64,000 nucleotides of DNA from Scytalidium lignicola (Eukaryota; Ascomycota; Leotiomycetes). Every line of letters starts with the position of its first letter. Position 1 is the first letter of the stretch. A model generated the notes under the pieces. That model saw only the letters and a program-made list of their open reading frames with translations. It was not told where the DNA came from and made no database searches. The translations under genes and the position numbers were made by a program. The DNA lies in contig NCSJ02000062.1 in assembly GCA_002812745.2 (NCBI GenBank), forward strand, positions 62,001 through 126,000, written 5' to 3'. Below are positions 12,447 to 23,923 of this stretch, piece by piece.

Positions 12447-13691
12447 TTAAATAAAGTCACCACTTCCATACCCTCCAAATGGATTTGGGGGTCGTCCACC
12501 AGCTCCCCTTTGTGGTCCATCACCTGGACCTAAGGGATCATACCTCGCTCCAGGTGGGGCTCGCGGATCAAATTGTTCTCCTCCTTGTCCTCGTCCTCCA
12601 AATAACGGATCGTCAAACGTAGGGTGCATTCCTCCTCCTCCAGGTCGAGGTAAGCCGCCACCTCCTACAAAACTACCACGCAATGGGTCATGTGGTCCTA
12701 ATCCAGGAGGGTGCAAATCATCATGGCCAATATTAAACGGCGACATACCGGAACCAGAACCTGGGAATGGAGCCATAGGACGTAGGGGTCGGTTTAGATC
12801 ATATTCATCATCGAAGCCTGGAGGAAGGAAGTCGCCATGGGGAATTGGCCGCCGGGGTGCTGCAGCGAGGGGATCATGGAAGGGGTAAGGACGGGCAGGC
12901 TGTGGGAGGGGATCATGAGGAGGGGGACGGCGAGAGGATGTAGCTGCTTCGCGCTCTTCGCGAGCTTGCGTGCGGGCATCGTTGGGGGCCTCCTCGTAGC
13001 CTTCTTTTTGCAGGCTTGGTATGAGTTTTTGGATTATTGTTATCTTATAGAGGGAGGCTAGGTCTATGGTAGGAAGTTAGCTAAATGATTGATCTAAGAG
13101 GGATGAAAGGGGAAATCAGAAGCTTACCTTGAATTCGCGATGGAGAAATGAACACCTCCTGGAGCTTCGCTTCAAGGCCTGTCCTATCTTCTTGGCCATC
13201 CTCGCCTATTCTTATCCGTAATGGAAGAGCTGATGACGAAACGTAATCCTTTGCGGTGATTTCGAATCTGCTGATTCTCTCGTCGCCAAGTCCAATACCC
13301 CGGATTTCGGCTTTCCCTCCTAATCGATCGATTTTGACAACATATTGCATAGAAGATTGCGAGTGAGCATAGAGAAATGAATGGGAGCCGAACGAAGAAT
13401 TCCACTTGTGCAGTAATTTTGGAGCTGATCGTTGGCATTCCGCTTCTACTTTCGATGTTAGTCTTTCCAGGCGTCCTGAATCGCGATATTAAAAACACGC
13501 TCACCATTTTTATCACCTTCTCCAAATCCCATTAATCGAAAGCCTACTGCTGTCATGCAAGCATGTGCGAATAGTGCTATGGCTTCGTATGAACTGCTAA
13601 TATCCGAAGTTGTATCGCCTGGAGCATGGGTAGGTAGCGCCTCTGCCATGCGCTTGAGGATATTATCCGTGCTAAGAGGATTATCGGCCAT
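12447..13691 (-). CDS. PI31-like proteasome regulator
   Basis: Three exons (13691-13505, 13445-13128, 13063-12447) give 373 aa. The N-terminal half matches the PI31 N domain (FP domain): an early ALFAHACMTAVGFRLMG helix, FLYAHSQSSMQYVVKIDRLG, then AEIRGIGLGDERI and a closing amphipathic helix. The C-terminal half is a long Pro/Gly-rich disordered tail containing DPLFGG and a glycine-rich end (FGGYGSGDFI), as in PSMF1-type proteins. PI31 binds the 20S core; in animals it affects proteasome activity, assembly and transport. The role in filamentous fungi is inferred only from homology. It is transcribed away from the TRP channel gene with about 430 bp between the start codons. Confidence 0.9.
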
Positions 13692-14120
13692 TTTCCCCAG
13701 TTTTTTATGATTGAAACAGCTATGAAATATAACAGAAATAGAAGACTAGATGGAGCTGTGATACAGAAAGTTAAGAGGGTTGCTAGAGAACCTTTTGCGT
13801 ATATATGAGGGGGACCTCGGCGACGTGGGGTGATGATGTAAAGCTTGATGCCTTATCGGAGCTGCGGCCGCATTAAGCTTCCTACGGATTAACACAAATC
13901 CGCCCTTGTGGAGCTTTGGCCAATAAGATCACGTCCCCTGGCCCTGTTGGTTGTCATGTTTGCATTGTTTGGTGATGTTCGAGTGTCTCAAATGCTACCT
14001 TCCATTTGAGAAGCATGACACTAATTTAATGGAGAGACTACCTTACTATTCCTCAAGCATCGAGGTTCTTCATTTATCTGGGAGGCCATATATCTGATTT
14101 GGCCGTCTCCACCAGCAAGA
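13692..14120. promoter_or_regulatory. Bidirectional promoter region (PI31 / TRP channel)
   Basis: The 429 bp between divergent start codons must contain both promoters. A GATA-rich, AT-rich part lies nearest the channel gene and a GC-richer block sits at 13810-13880. No specific site can be assigned. Confidence 0.5.
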
Positions 14121-16991
14121 ATGCCTCTAGAACTGTTCCTCGAGGATGATGAGGCCATTACTTTGCCTGAGATCACAGTGGGTGATTCTTTTGTGAACGT
14201 GGTGAAGGCTCTTTCAACGTAAGAATATTCATATGCCAATATAAAGTGGGCTTTTGCTGAGAGACAAATCTAGATACTTCGTCGATGCAATTACTATGCC
14301 AGCAACATTTGAGCAATTGCGGACAACGTCGGCCGGAAATAAGATACGCAGCTTGGTTGATCATCTTGTGGCCAATGTCACAAGCCCGGCAATAATTAAT
14401 GCATTGTTGTATGACCTAAATTATGTAGTTCATTTTCTTGTGTACATGGGCTTAAATTATCACAGGACACTTAAGTGGCACTTCTCCTCCCTAGAAACCG
14501 ACGATCGTGGTCTCAACGAAACCAGAGCCAACGCATGTGAAATTGTAGCTTGGAGATTCTTAGGTCGACTAACGCCCCGCGATGCCATGTACTACTGCCT
14601 ATACGAATTAGAGGCTCCCAATGCAGACCGAAACAGCGTCGACACCCGTAATAATGATAGTCATCCTACCGAAGAGTCCAGTTTCCTTCCCCAATTCAGA
14701 CCCGAAAGCAGAGGCCAAAGCTCTCTTAGATCCAGACCAATGAGCAAACGAATAGATCTCATACGGTCAGTATCTCGTTTTGGTGATATATTTGGAAGTG
14801 ATACCGAGATTGAAGAAGAGGAGGAAGATCCGACTTCCTCATTTACTGGCCTAAATGGTCTCGAAATCGCTGCAGTTGCGGATTGCAAGAAATTTCTGAG
14901 TCAAAGGGTTGTCCAGAAGATTATCACTGGTATATGGACTGGTGACATTACGTTCTGGGAGAGTCTGAGTGAACATACCAAGAAAAAGGCTCAGTTTTAT
15001 AATAGCCGGGCTTCGGATCCTTTCACACGGTTAAGAGTACCACGGTATATCAAGGCATTTGAAGTTTTTTTCTTTGCTTCGTTTCTCTTTCTATACTATG
15101 CTGTTCTTATTGAACGGAATCCGTGAGTCTGTTTCGAATACCTTACTTAATGCCCCTAACAGGTGCTGAAGGTTTCATATTACCCCTCTTGAAATCGTTC
15201 TCTACGTTTGGTTTGCTGCTTTTGCATATGATGAACTTGGCGAATTTATTGATGCTGGGTCAATATTCTATGCCATTGATATATGGAATAGTTGTGACCT
15301 GATCATTATTCTAATAGGAGTGGCGTTTCTGATTACTAGTAAGAATGTTAAAAAGGTTTCTTGAAATGACAGTAATTGATGTTTCACAGGGGTGATGGGG
15401 CTCGTGGAGGATGACGGGAGAATTGTTGATATATCCTTTGATATCCTATCATTAGAAGCATTGTTCATGGTCCCGAGGTTAGCCTTTACCTTTCGGTGCA
15501 GTTACCATGAGCTAAGATATTGCAAAGGATCTGCTCCCTGTTGAGCTTACATCCGTACTTTGGCACATTGGTAAGCTTGATATTACCATTGGCCTTTTAA
15601 TTTATATGACTGACTTCTCCAGATTCCATGTTTGAAACAGATGGTATGTGGTTTCCACCAGAATTTAGAGTAGAAATATAACTATCCTTGTAGGCGAAAG
15701 ACTTCGTCAAGTTTATGGTGGTAGTTGCCATTTTATATATTGGTTAGTGCCTATAACTTGGAGAGATGTCTAATTAAGTCCTAATATATGCTCTAGGCTT
15801 CCTTACAACCTTTTCTCTTTTAGCTCGAGATACATTGACATTGACAGAAATGAGTTGGATATTGGTTAAGGTGTTCTTTGGATCAAGCTACCTTGGATTT
15901 GTAAGATCCTATTACTCCTTCTTTGTGAAGTCTCCTAATTTGAAACTAGGAAATAATGGACAAGGTGTGTCGCCTTCGCTGATTGAGAAAATGCTGAATG
16001 AATTTGCTTATTCTGTTATAGATCTCGCCAATACTTGGCCCACCCTTGATGGTTTGTCTTTAGTACATCCCCCATAAAACATGTTTTTATCTAATAGAAA
16101 CTAGCTCGCATTCATCTGCTTGACCAATATTCTTCTGATCACTTCTATGATTAGTATTTTAAGTAGCAGCTTTTCAAGGGTACGTACTAATTAAACTCGT
16201 TGAGAGTCTTGATGCTAATATTCTCTCAAACACCAGGTCATTTCACATGCTAGGTTAGTTAAACTCGGTCCTTAGCATTGTAGACGATAATTGACATTTT
16301 GTGCTAGGGAAGAATATCTATTCGTATACTCAGTATATGTGTTAGAGGTGTGTTTCGATGCCAATCCTATTTCTGCTGTTCTAATTATTATACAACAGGC
16401 ATCTACGAGCAATCGTCTCACTCATTTTTATCCACCACTGGTCCGTGACAGCCCGCATCATTCTGTAATGTTACTAACCAATCCACCAGAATTTAATTCC
16501 ATTAATATTCATTCGTCCCCTCCGACTCTTCATATCTTCAGAGAAAATCCGAGTATCACGAATTTTCCTCCTTAAAGTAACCCACCTTCCTATTGTTGTT
16601 GCGATCTATCTGTTTGAAACATTCCAGGAGAAATGGACCAAAGCCGGGCCATCTGAGTTCTCATTCATGGGCCCCTATGCTCGGTTATCCTCTACCAACA
16701 ACATGAAACAAAAAAAAGTCCCGACCTTTCTTGGCGAGCCGTTCCTCTAATCCCAGGGTTATGTCGCACATTTTTGCAGATATATCGAATGAAGGCACTT
16801 CTGTTCGTAACCCTGTCGCTGATGTCTGGTCTAATGAAGATCACCTTCTCTCTCCCACAAGCGGCAAGAAAGTCGTTGTAACCAACGGGAATGTAGAGTT
16901 GGAGACTAAGATTGAAGACTTGAGCGCTAGGATTTCTGAGTTGACGTCGTTGATTATGGCGCAACAGCGGACAAGCACCGAAGATCAGTAG
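14121..16991 (+). CDS. Yvc1/TRP-type cation channel, with a probable 1-nt frameshift near its end
   Basis: Exons: 14121-14218, 14274-15122, 15172-15338, 15390-15477, 15528-15570, 15623-15643, 15694-15742, 15797-15900, 15950-15964, 16022-16051, 16105-16179, 16237-16253, 16308-16347, 16399-16440 and 16490 onward. The protein has a ~295-residue soluble N-terminus with the LTPRDAMYYCLYEL block and an acidic stretch, then the membrane domain (FFFASFLFLYYAVL, FHITPLEIVLYVWF, IIILIGVAFLIT, FMVVVAILYIGFLTTFSLLA), a pore-region block SWILVKVFFGSSYLGF, and a last segment of LAFICLTNILLITSMIS type. The conserved HAREEYLFVYSVYVLEASTSNRLT tail helix follows. The family comprises vacuolar calcium-releasing TRP channels of fungi. 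As written, the frame stops at 16750 (632 aa). Removing one A from the A8 run at 16710-16717 would give about 712 aa ending in a coiled-coil-like segment (TAG at 16989-16991). N-terminal exon 1 is the least certain part. Confidence 0.85.
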
Positions 16992-17848
16992 GGAGATTTT
17001 CAGTTGGCCNTTTTTTTGGATTCACATTTGTTGCAGAGAAGAGTCGGCGTTTAAGAGAACTTTTAAGGTTGAAGGCGCCTGGTGCTTAATAGGTACGAAT
17101 TGTTGACAGCAGTTTTCCCAATGGTGCATACTATAAGTGATTTATGAGGGTATTGCAAAATAGAACAGCATATACTATACGGAGTCTAGGATAAAGCTCC
17201 TTTTGACCTTATCTCAAAATGATATCTGGGATTGGGAATTGTTGTCTTGCTATGTACTCATTACTAGACTGAAAAGCTTAAATTCGTCTCACCTTTATAA
17301 GTTCCAATTCACTTTTCATGTCACCAGCTGTTGAAGCAAGGGGGTAGCTCCTCTAGTTCGAGGTAGGTATTAGCTTTCTCAAATTTTCTAATAATATCTA
17401 ATTACAATTTACCCGGATCGCATCGGTAGAATTGAGGGTGTGAATCTAACCAGGCAGGTGCTGAAGTGCTTGAAGATTGGAATAGGCGTTAGTATTGGAG
17501 AAGTGGGGGTTGGAGATCTTCAACTGTATGGTTGAAGCTATTTATCCGTTCTTTTGAATTCTGGGGAGATTTCCCCCTCTTTAACTTTGACAAGAAAACA
17601 CAAGTTTTGATAATTACAACAATTCTAAGCTTAAAGCTGGTATTTAAAGGGCACGCTACATCTATTAACATGTACCACCAAATTTGGAAGGAATATCTTC
17701 TACCATCCTTGATATCTTCAGCCTATGCTGTTAGAACATCATTTATACCCTTGCTTGCTAAGTTCTCTACCAGCAATTTCTTCTAAATTTTAGGCTTTTT
17801 ATACATCGCTCCGCCGGTGCCAGCCTACGAGCCTGTTAGTACTGGGAC
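16992..17848. other. Convergent intergenic region (TRP channel / SDR 3' ends)
   Basis: 857 bp of AT-rich DNA with one N at 17010 beside a T run. No supported gene. Confidence 0.5.
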
Positions 17849-19074
17849 TTATGATCTCCTATGCAAAACAGTTGCAGATCCCTGCATTGATTAGCATCGA
17901 ACCAAGTAAAAGGAATTAACCTCATAACCATATCAGTTTAAAGAAATTGAATTTGGCTCTTACCTGGTGGTTTGGATAGATCAATGAATCTGCAAGAACC
18001 ACGTTCTCCCTTCTTCCAGCTGCGAAAACAATAAGTTCAGCAATGTCATCTGGAGTCAATGGATCAACGCCACTGTATTTGGTTAGCGTGTGTTTTCTCT
18101 TTGGAATGACAAACCTATTGTACTTACGCATAGACTGCATCAGCCTTTGATTTATCGCCGTAAAATCTAACAACTGAGAATTCCTGTAGTAAAATTAGCT
18201 TCCCCTGGTCATGATGATTTTAACTCCCGTAGTAGGCAGGGTAATAAACGTACAGTCTCAACTTGTCCGGGATCAATCTCAATAACCCTGACTCTAGTTG
18301 CAATCAACTCCCTTCTCAAAGAATCCGTGAAGCTTCTAATAGCTGCCTTAGTAGCACAATAAATACTGCCACCAGCGTAAGGTTCCCTTCCGGCAATACT
18401 GCCAATGTTGATGATATCTCCAGCTCCGCCATTAGGTCTCTTCAGGAAGACTGCTAAGACGGCCTGAGTCATGTTGATGAGACCGGTTACGTTGGTAGCA
18501 AACATGATGTTCATATCCTCCTCTGCTATCTCGGGTGCTTTGGCAACGCCTTTGACCAATCCACTACGAAACAGAAAAACAAGTAATTAGCATAACACTT
18601 CAGCCTAATCCATATACAACTATGACACTCTCTGAGAACTCACGCATTATTAACCAAAACATCGATATCCCTCCATTCCTCTGGCAGATTGCCTACGAAG
18701 TTCCGGACCTCATCTGGGTTGCTCACGTCTAGCTTGAATGGCAGCACCTTGACCCCACCGCCAACTTCCTTCTGGATCTGAGCAGCAATATCCTTCAGCG
18801 TGTCGATTCGTCGGGCCGTGAGAATTAAGCGCAGGTTGTTGGGGCTTGTACGAGCGAATTCGAAGGCAGTGCTGCGGCCAATACCGGATGAAGCACCGGT
18901 AATGACGATGGTTTTGCCCTCGAGGCGCTTGCCCATTGCGGAGGCCATGGTGCGGGATCTGATGTAGAAAGGTGAGGGGAACTTGGAACTGCAGGCGGTT
19001 TGGGGTTGTAGGACAGGATAGCTTGCTTTAAGGGTCCGTAGGAATTGGAAAGCACTGCGGCGTGTGAAGGGCAT
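17849..19074 (-). CDS. Short-chain dehydrogenase/reductase (Ymr226c-like)
   Basis: Five exons (19074-18644, 18563-18254, 18183-18128, 18072-17964, 17881-17849) give 312 aa. The classical SDR signatures are present: cofactor motif TGASSGIG at 59-66, NNAG at 142-145, catalytic Ser199 in IGSIAG, and YxxxK at Tyr212/Lys216. The C-terminal blocks DPLTPDDIAELIVFAA and LIYPNHQ are typical of the NADP-dependent 3-hydroxy-acid/serine dehydrogenase subfamily of yeast Ymr226c. The final 33-nt exon was found by continuing after PNHQ; without it the frame would run into intron sequence. The first ~42 residues are Arg/Ser-rich, acid-poor and compatible with a mitochondrial presequence. An internal ATG at 18948 (MASAMGKR) could give a cytosolic form. 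Confidence 0.92.
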
Positions 19075-21550
19075 ATGTATGTTGGAGAGAATAAGAGAAG
19101 AGAAGAACGGAATGCGTGAATGGCGGGGAAATAAATGTAGCAGATGGAGGGGTGCGAGAGTGGGATTATAAGTAGAGGGGGTGATGGCGATGAAGCTGTT
19201 GCTGACGGAATCGGCAACCCCACAGCGATAGCGGATCGTCCTCGACGACTCCACCTATCTTTTTCCTATCACAATCTTCTATATCCGATCTGTTGAAGTG
19301 GATAGGTTTCCACAGAACCAGCAACTCTTTTGAAAATATGTTTATATAATTATATCCTCTCATTGTTGGTAAATTGTACCTCATGGGCTTGTTCTCAGTT
19401 CTATGGAAAGTGGGGCATTGCCGGATTTCCCCAAAGCAGGAGCTTCCCGGGTCAAGTCTTCATTCAACCTTAAGTATATTGAAGATATTTTTAAAGCGAA
19501 TTGAACAGCATAATAGAGTGGAATATCTTACAGCTAGACACTTTTATACGAACATTATAGTAGTAAGCTACAGAGCTTCTCTATCAATGTAGTAAGTCAC
19601 AGCATCAAATTTCTCCATTCTATTCACTCTTCAATATAGTAAGTCTCCTAGAAATAAAGTTATTGCAGCTTTAACTTTTCCCACTCGATTCACTCTTAAC
19701 AACTCAATTGCTACTTGTTACAAGCCTGACTACTGCGTCAGCGCACCTTTTTTCTTTCTCTCCTTAACTTCTCATACCTCCCCTATCGGGAATGACGAAA
19801 CCATGGATGAAGATAATTACGAAGTATTGGGGGAAATTAAATAGCTCTGTAAGCTAGTACGACATGGACCAGATATTAAGAAAGATATTGGTGGAGTTCG
19901 CAAGAGCTACCGACAAAGTGAGAATACATTTACAAATCGGTGACTATCTGGCAAAAGATCTGTCAGATATGAAGCAGGATAAGGGATTTGCTGGAACAGA
20001 TTTAGATGGCAGAATGAATTGGGAGAACATCAAAGTTACAAGGGCATTTGGTCTTCCCAAAATAAAGTATTTAAGCTTGTTGGTCCAGACTTTATTGCTG
20101 TCAATTTTGTTCTCGTTGCCAATTCTCTTTATTTTTCTAGAAGCATCACAGAGAGATTGTGATGCAGTACTGTATATTGATCCTACCTCTCTCTAGAGGG
20201 TCAGAATGCCACAATCTCCATATGTTGTTCCCGACGTTGTCTGAGGGGCAATTTTTAATTGCTTTGAAATTTCCTTAAGAGTAGGATCTATCACAGTTCG
20301 GTGTTTATTAAGTAGGCAACGAAACTATACTCTCTAATGTTTTGCTGATATTCTTGAATTAAGCACAAAGGACGGATCTAGTGAATGAGATGACTATTGA
20401 ATCTTCTTCCTGTCAAGCCGATCACCTATTTTAAGAAGATTCACTACATCAACACCACTTTGAAATACAAAGATGGAACATTTGTCTGAGGAGGAGATAT
20501 GCACTCGTCTTTAGGCGATACAGTGGGGTTCTTATCAGTCTTAAACATTTTAGATATGGACTCAAGCAACTATCGGGAGGATTAAATCCAGACAAGCCTT
20601 GCTTGATATGCAATAAGGCTCTCCATCGGAAGAAAGACTGCCCTGAACAACAAGATAATGAATCATAAACGCGTCTAAGAAGTGAAAATTCATGGTCCAT
20701 CCAGTATCACAGACATCAACGACCGAATCAACAACGAAAGCATTATCGACAACAACAAAATCAAATATATTCAACCTGAAATATCTCCCTTATGGATTAG
20801 ACTCTGCGTCTCACAATTTACCAATCCATAGGTTATGCGCTTGGAGATCTTGTTCCATTTAATTATAATCACCGGCTTCGCCGTCCTCAAACTCTAGCGT
20901 CTGGCTATCTTCGTCTGAGGATTGCTTTCCGCTATGTATTATAAAGATTGAAAGATTGAAACACAGACCTGGGCTCAGTGTTAGTTAAACCACTTTCTAT
21001 GTACAAAATTGGTGCGACTTTCTATTCACTAGTACTGCATTTGCAATGGGCCAATATGGCATAAATACAACAATAGAATACCATATGCATTCATTCCTTA
21101 CCAATCACTTATATTAAGAGTAGATTGATTCACCAATGCAAAGGTAACATACACAGGACTCAGGCAGTTAGAGCCAATAAAACTGCTGGTATATCAAAAT
21201 TCATCACTCTATTAACTAAAGTTCGTCCAATCATTCAATCAATCAATGCCATCAATTCCATTTGAAAAAATTTCAGTGCTCGCATAGGGCCATTTTCAAG
21301 TATGTACCCTGGATATCAAAACTATAGTCTCAACTCTTTTCTCTTTTCCACCACCCCCCTATTCCCGTCCCCCCANTATGTGCACATTTCGTATCCAGTT
21401 TTAGTAATGTTAAAATTTCACACACCTAGAACGCCAAAACGCCCTCCACACGTTAAGCCATCCCAGGTCATATCGTACTCGAATGTAGAGTGACAAAAAG
21501 TGGCGTGTAAAAAAAAAGGGAATAAAGGAAAACTTCTTCAAACAAAAAGA
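19075..21550. other. AT-rich intergenic region with decayed coding traces
   Basis: Nearly 2.5 kb between two minus-strand genes. It has low GC, many stops, and short frames with some coding character (19864-20196; 20435-20668, see separate entry). The composition suggests an old, decayed mobile element, possibly after RIP-type mutation. No terminal repeats were found by eye. Confidence 0.45.
20435..20668 (+). pseudogene. Zinc-knuckle (CCHC) ORF remnant, possibly retrotransposon gag
   Basis: An open frame of 77 codons without an ATG ends at TAA 20666-20668. Near its end it encodes a perfect C-X2-C-X4-H-X4-C zinc knuckle (CLICNKALHRKKDC, from base 20600), preceded by a basic stretch (FRRYSGVLISLKHFRYGLKQ). 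This arrangement is typical of gag nucleocapsid regions of LTR retrotransposons but is also found in some cellular RNA-binding proteins. The absence of a start, the AT-rich surroundings and the lack of nearby pol motifs suggest a decayed fragment. Confidence 0.35.
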
Positions 21551-23923
21551 TCACGGCTGTCCGTCAAATGGTAATATTTCCCCTGCGACGTCCCCGTGCA
21601 CGCGTATCCTGTAAAAGCAGGTATACTCCGGCACTCCATCAACACCCCAATTGTTAATGGCCCTCACAATTAATCTGCTCGTTGCACTTTCTCTCTTTAC
21701 ACCATCCTGCAGTCCTACCCCAGCCCATTTATCGACTTCGCCAAGCCGGATTTGGACGTCGAACGCTTGCGTTGGATTGGGGAACTCGCCATCAAATGTC
21801 CACTTCGCGAGTCGGACATAGCCTGGAGGTAACAGTCCCTGGCGAGATAAATCGCCATTTTGCTTCGGGAAGATAGCGTTTGAGATCTCGGTTGCGGCAC
21901 GATAAATGTCTGGGTCCTCGATGAACGCTAGCAATTCCATATCTCTGGGGGCTGCACCGGGAGCGAGAGATGCCGGCCGCGGAACATGTTCAACGATGAC
22001 TTGATCTGGGTAGATTGGATTACCTGTGAAAACTCCCAAGCTTGCGCCACCCCAGCCGTTGATATTACCGGCAGGTGAGCACCAGCAGTCTCCGTACGCG
22101 TCCCAGTCGCTCAGTGCTTCTTCTGGACCGTGAGGGACAGAAACAGGGTTATTGCGCAGGTGGAAATAAGTCTTCACAAGGATGTTTCGATTATTAATCG
22201 GAGCGACATAGTTAGGGGATGTATGTCTTATATCGATCTTTGCTCCTGTCGCAGGAGAGAAATGGTTTACACGCCGCAGTCCCCAATTCACTTTCCCATT
22301 TAGGTGAGCTTGGGAAAGAGCCTGTAGCTGAAGCGCTTTGAGCCGACTTTCGAAGGATGCCACAGATTTTTCGAGGGTGTTGACCCTTTTCTCTTGCTGT
22401 ATTAAAGGGGTAATTGTGTTGCGAAGCTCTTTGAGCTCGCTTTTCACGTCAAGGGTGGTATCGGCCCAGTTAAGTTTCATGATTCTGATCATATCAGATC
22501 TTGAGACAACGGCATCTCCATTGAACGCGGTCCTGAGACGTTCCTGGAAATTCTTGCTGAACTCATTGTCAATCTCGTCTTGCACCCATGCTTTGACTTT
22601 AGCTTTGTTGCTCTCCAGGAACTTCCCCCACTCCTGGGGGCCTGATTTATAAGTATCTGTCTTAGAAGACTTGTCTTTCTGTTCGTGATTAGGAGGGAAG
22701 AGGTCATGGTCGACCCGGATTTTGCTATGCAGTGCCTTCCAGAAATCATTCGGGATCTGCAAATTGCCGCGCCTATCTTTTTTTACGACAACAAAATCGG
22801 GAATATTGTCCTCAAGATATTTGATTGAATCCGAGGTAAGACTCGGTTGCTTTTCAATCGTAGAAATTCGCGACTCGGCACCTTTGAAGCGATTCCGAAG
22901 GTCTTTCAATTCCTTTACATGCTTTTCTGAGAAAAAGCTACCCCTTCCAGAACTTGGAATGTACTTTCCAACATAACCTCCGATACTGTAGCCAACACCG
23001 TCGGGGGTTAAGCTGTAGGCCAAATAGATCATGGCTAAAAACAAGAGAGGGGTGAGAAACGAGCGAATAGAGACCCTAAGGGATACATATTAGCCTATCA
23101 ATATACCAGTATATACTCGAGGAAAGNAAAAAAATACCTTGGTAGTGATTCCCACAATTTATTAGGACTAGAAACGCGAGGCGCAGCGGCTTTGGCTTCT
23201 AGTTTGGCTGCCTCTCTTTCCTCAATTTCACGCTGCTTCTCTCGTTCTAGCTCCTCGAGTTCTCTAAGGGCCGATTCACGGTCCCCTGGATTGTAAAAGT
23301 CTTCCTCATCCTCCTCATTATATTCTTGTGGTTGTGGTTGTGGTGGTGGAGGATCTGGGGACGAAGTATATATCGAAGAGGTCTCGACTCGAACTTCCTT
23401 GAAAACTCCACTTTCATTCATAAAGCTTTTATCCCGAGTAGATGACGGCGCATATGGAGTTGCAGGAGGAGGCATGCTATTAGGACGGCTAGAACCACCA
23501 GTCTGACTGATCGGAACGCTTGCGCCACGTCGACTGAGACGACGCTGGGGCAAGGTGGGATCTAAGTTATCAGTCAGGATCGTAGTATCTAGAAAAATAG
23601 AGAAATTGTGTGCTTGACTTACTATTCGTCACACCCAGAGTTTCAATTTCCTCTTCCCGCGCCTCATCTGCTTCGAGAATGGTTTGGAAAACACTCCCAA
23701 CTTTGACCTCCTTGGTATTGATTAGTGCGCCGGGCGCTGAGGTAGTATTTGTGCCATAGGCCGTACTGTGCCTTGCGTTGACTGAAGGGAGAGCCGTGCC
23801 TGTGTTAGCTGCACTGCGGCTGGTTCTGCGTGATGGAGTGATGGTGAGGTCAGAGATGCCAGGAGTGGACCCTCCAGCACTAGCTGCCTTGCTGGCAGAA
23901 CGAGTATTGCGTCTCGCTGACAT
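21551..23923 (-). CDS. SUN-domain nuclear envelope protein
   Basis: Three exons (23923-23623, 23561-23138, 23075-21551) give 749 aa. The N-terminal ~240 residues are Ser/Thr/Arg-rich and disordered, followed by a Glu/Arg-rich helix (ELEELEREKQREIEEREAAK). A single membrane segment at about 243-265 (SFLTPLLFLAMIYLAYSL) follows, then a long coiled-coil lumenal region and the C-terminal SUN domain. Its marks are the DWDAYGDCWCSPAGNINGWGGASLGV block, PDQVIVEHVPRPASL and a final FYRIRVHGDVAG strand. SUN proteins sit in the inner nuclear membrane and pair with KASH proteins to link chromatin or spindle pole bodies to the cytoskeleton. The start is the ATG giving MSARRNTRSASK. One N (23127) lies in intron 2. 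Confidence 0.92.
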
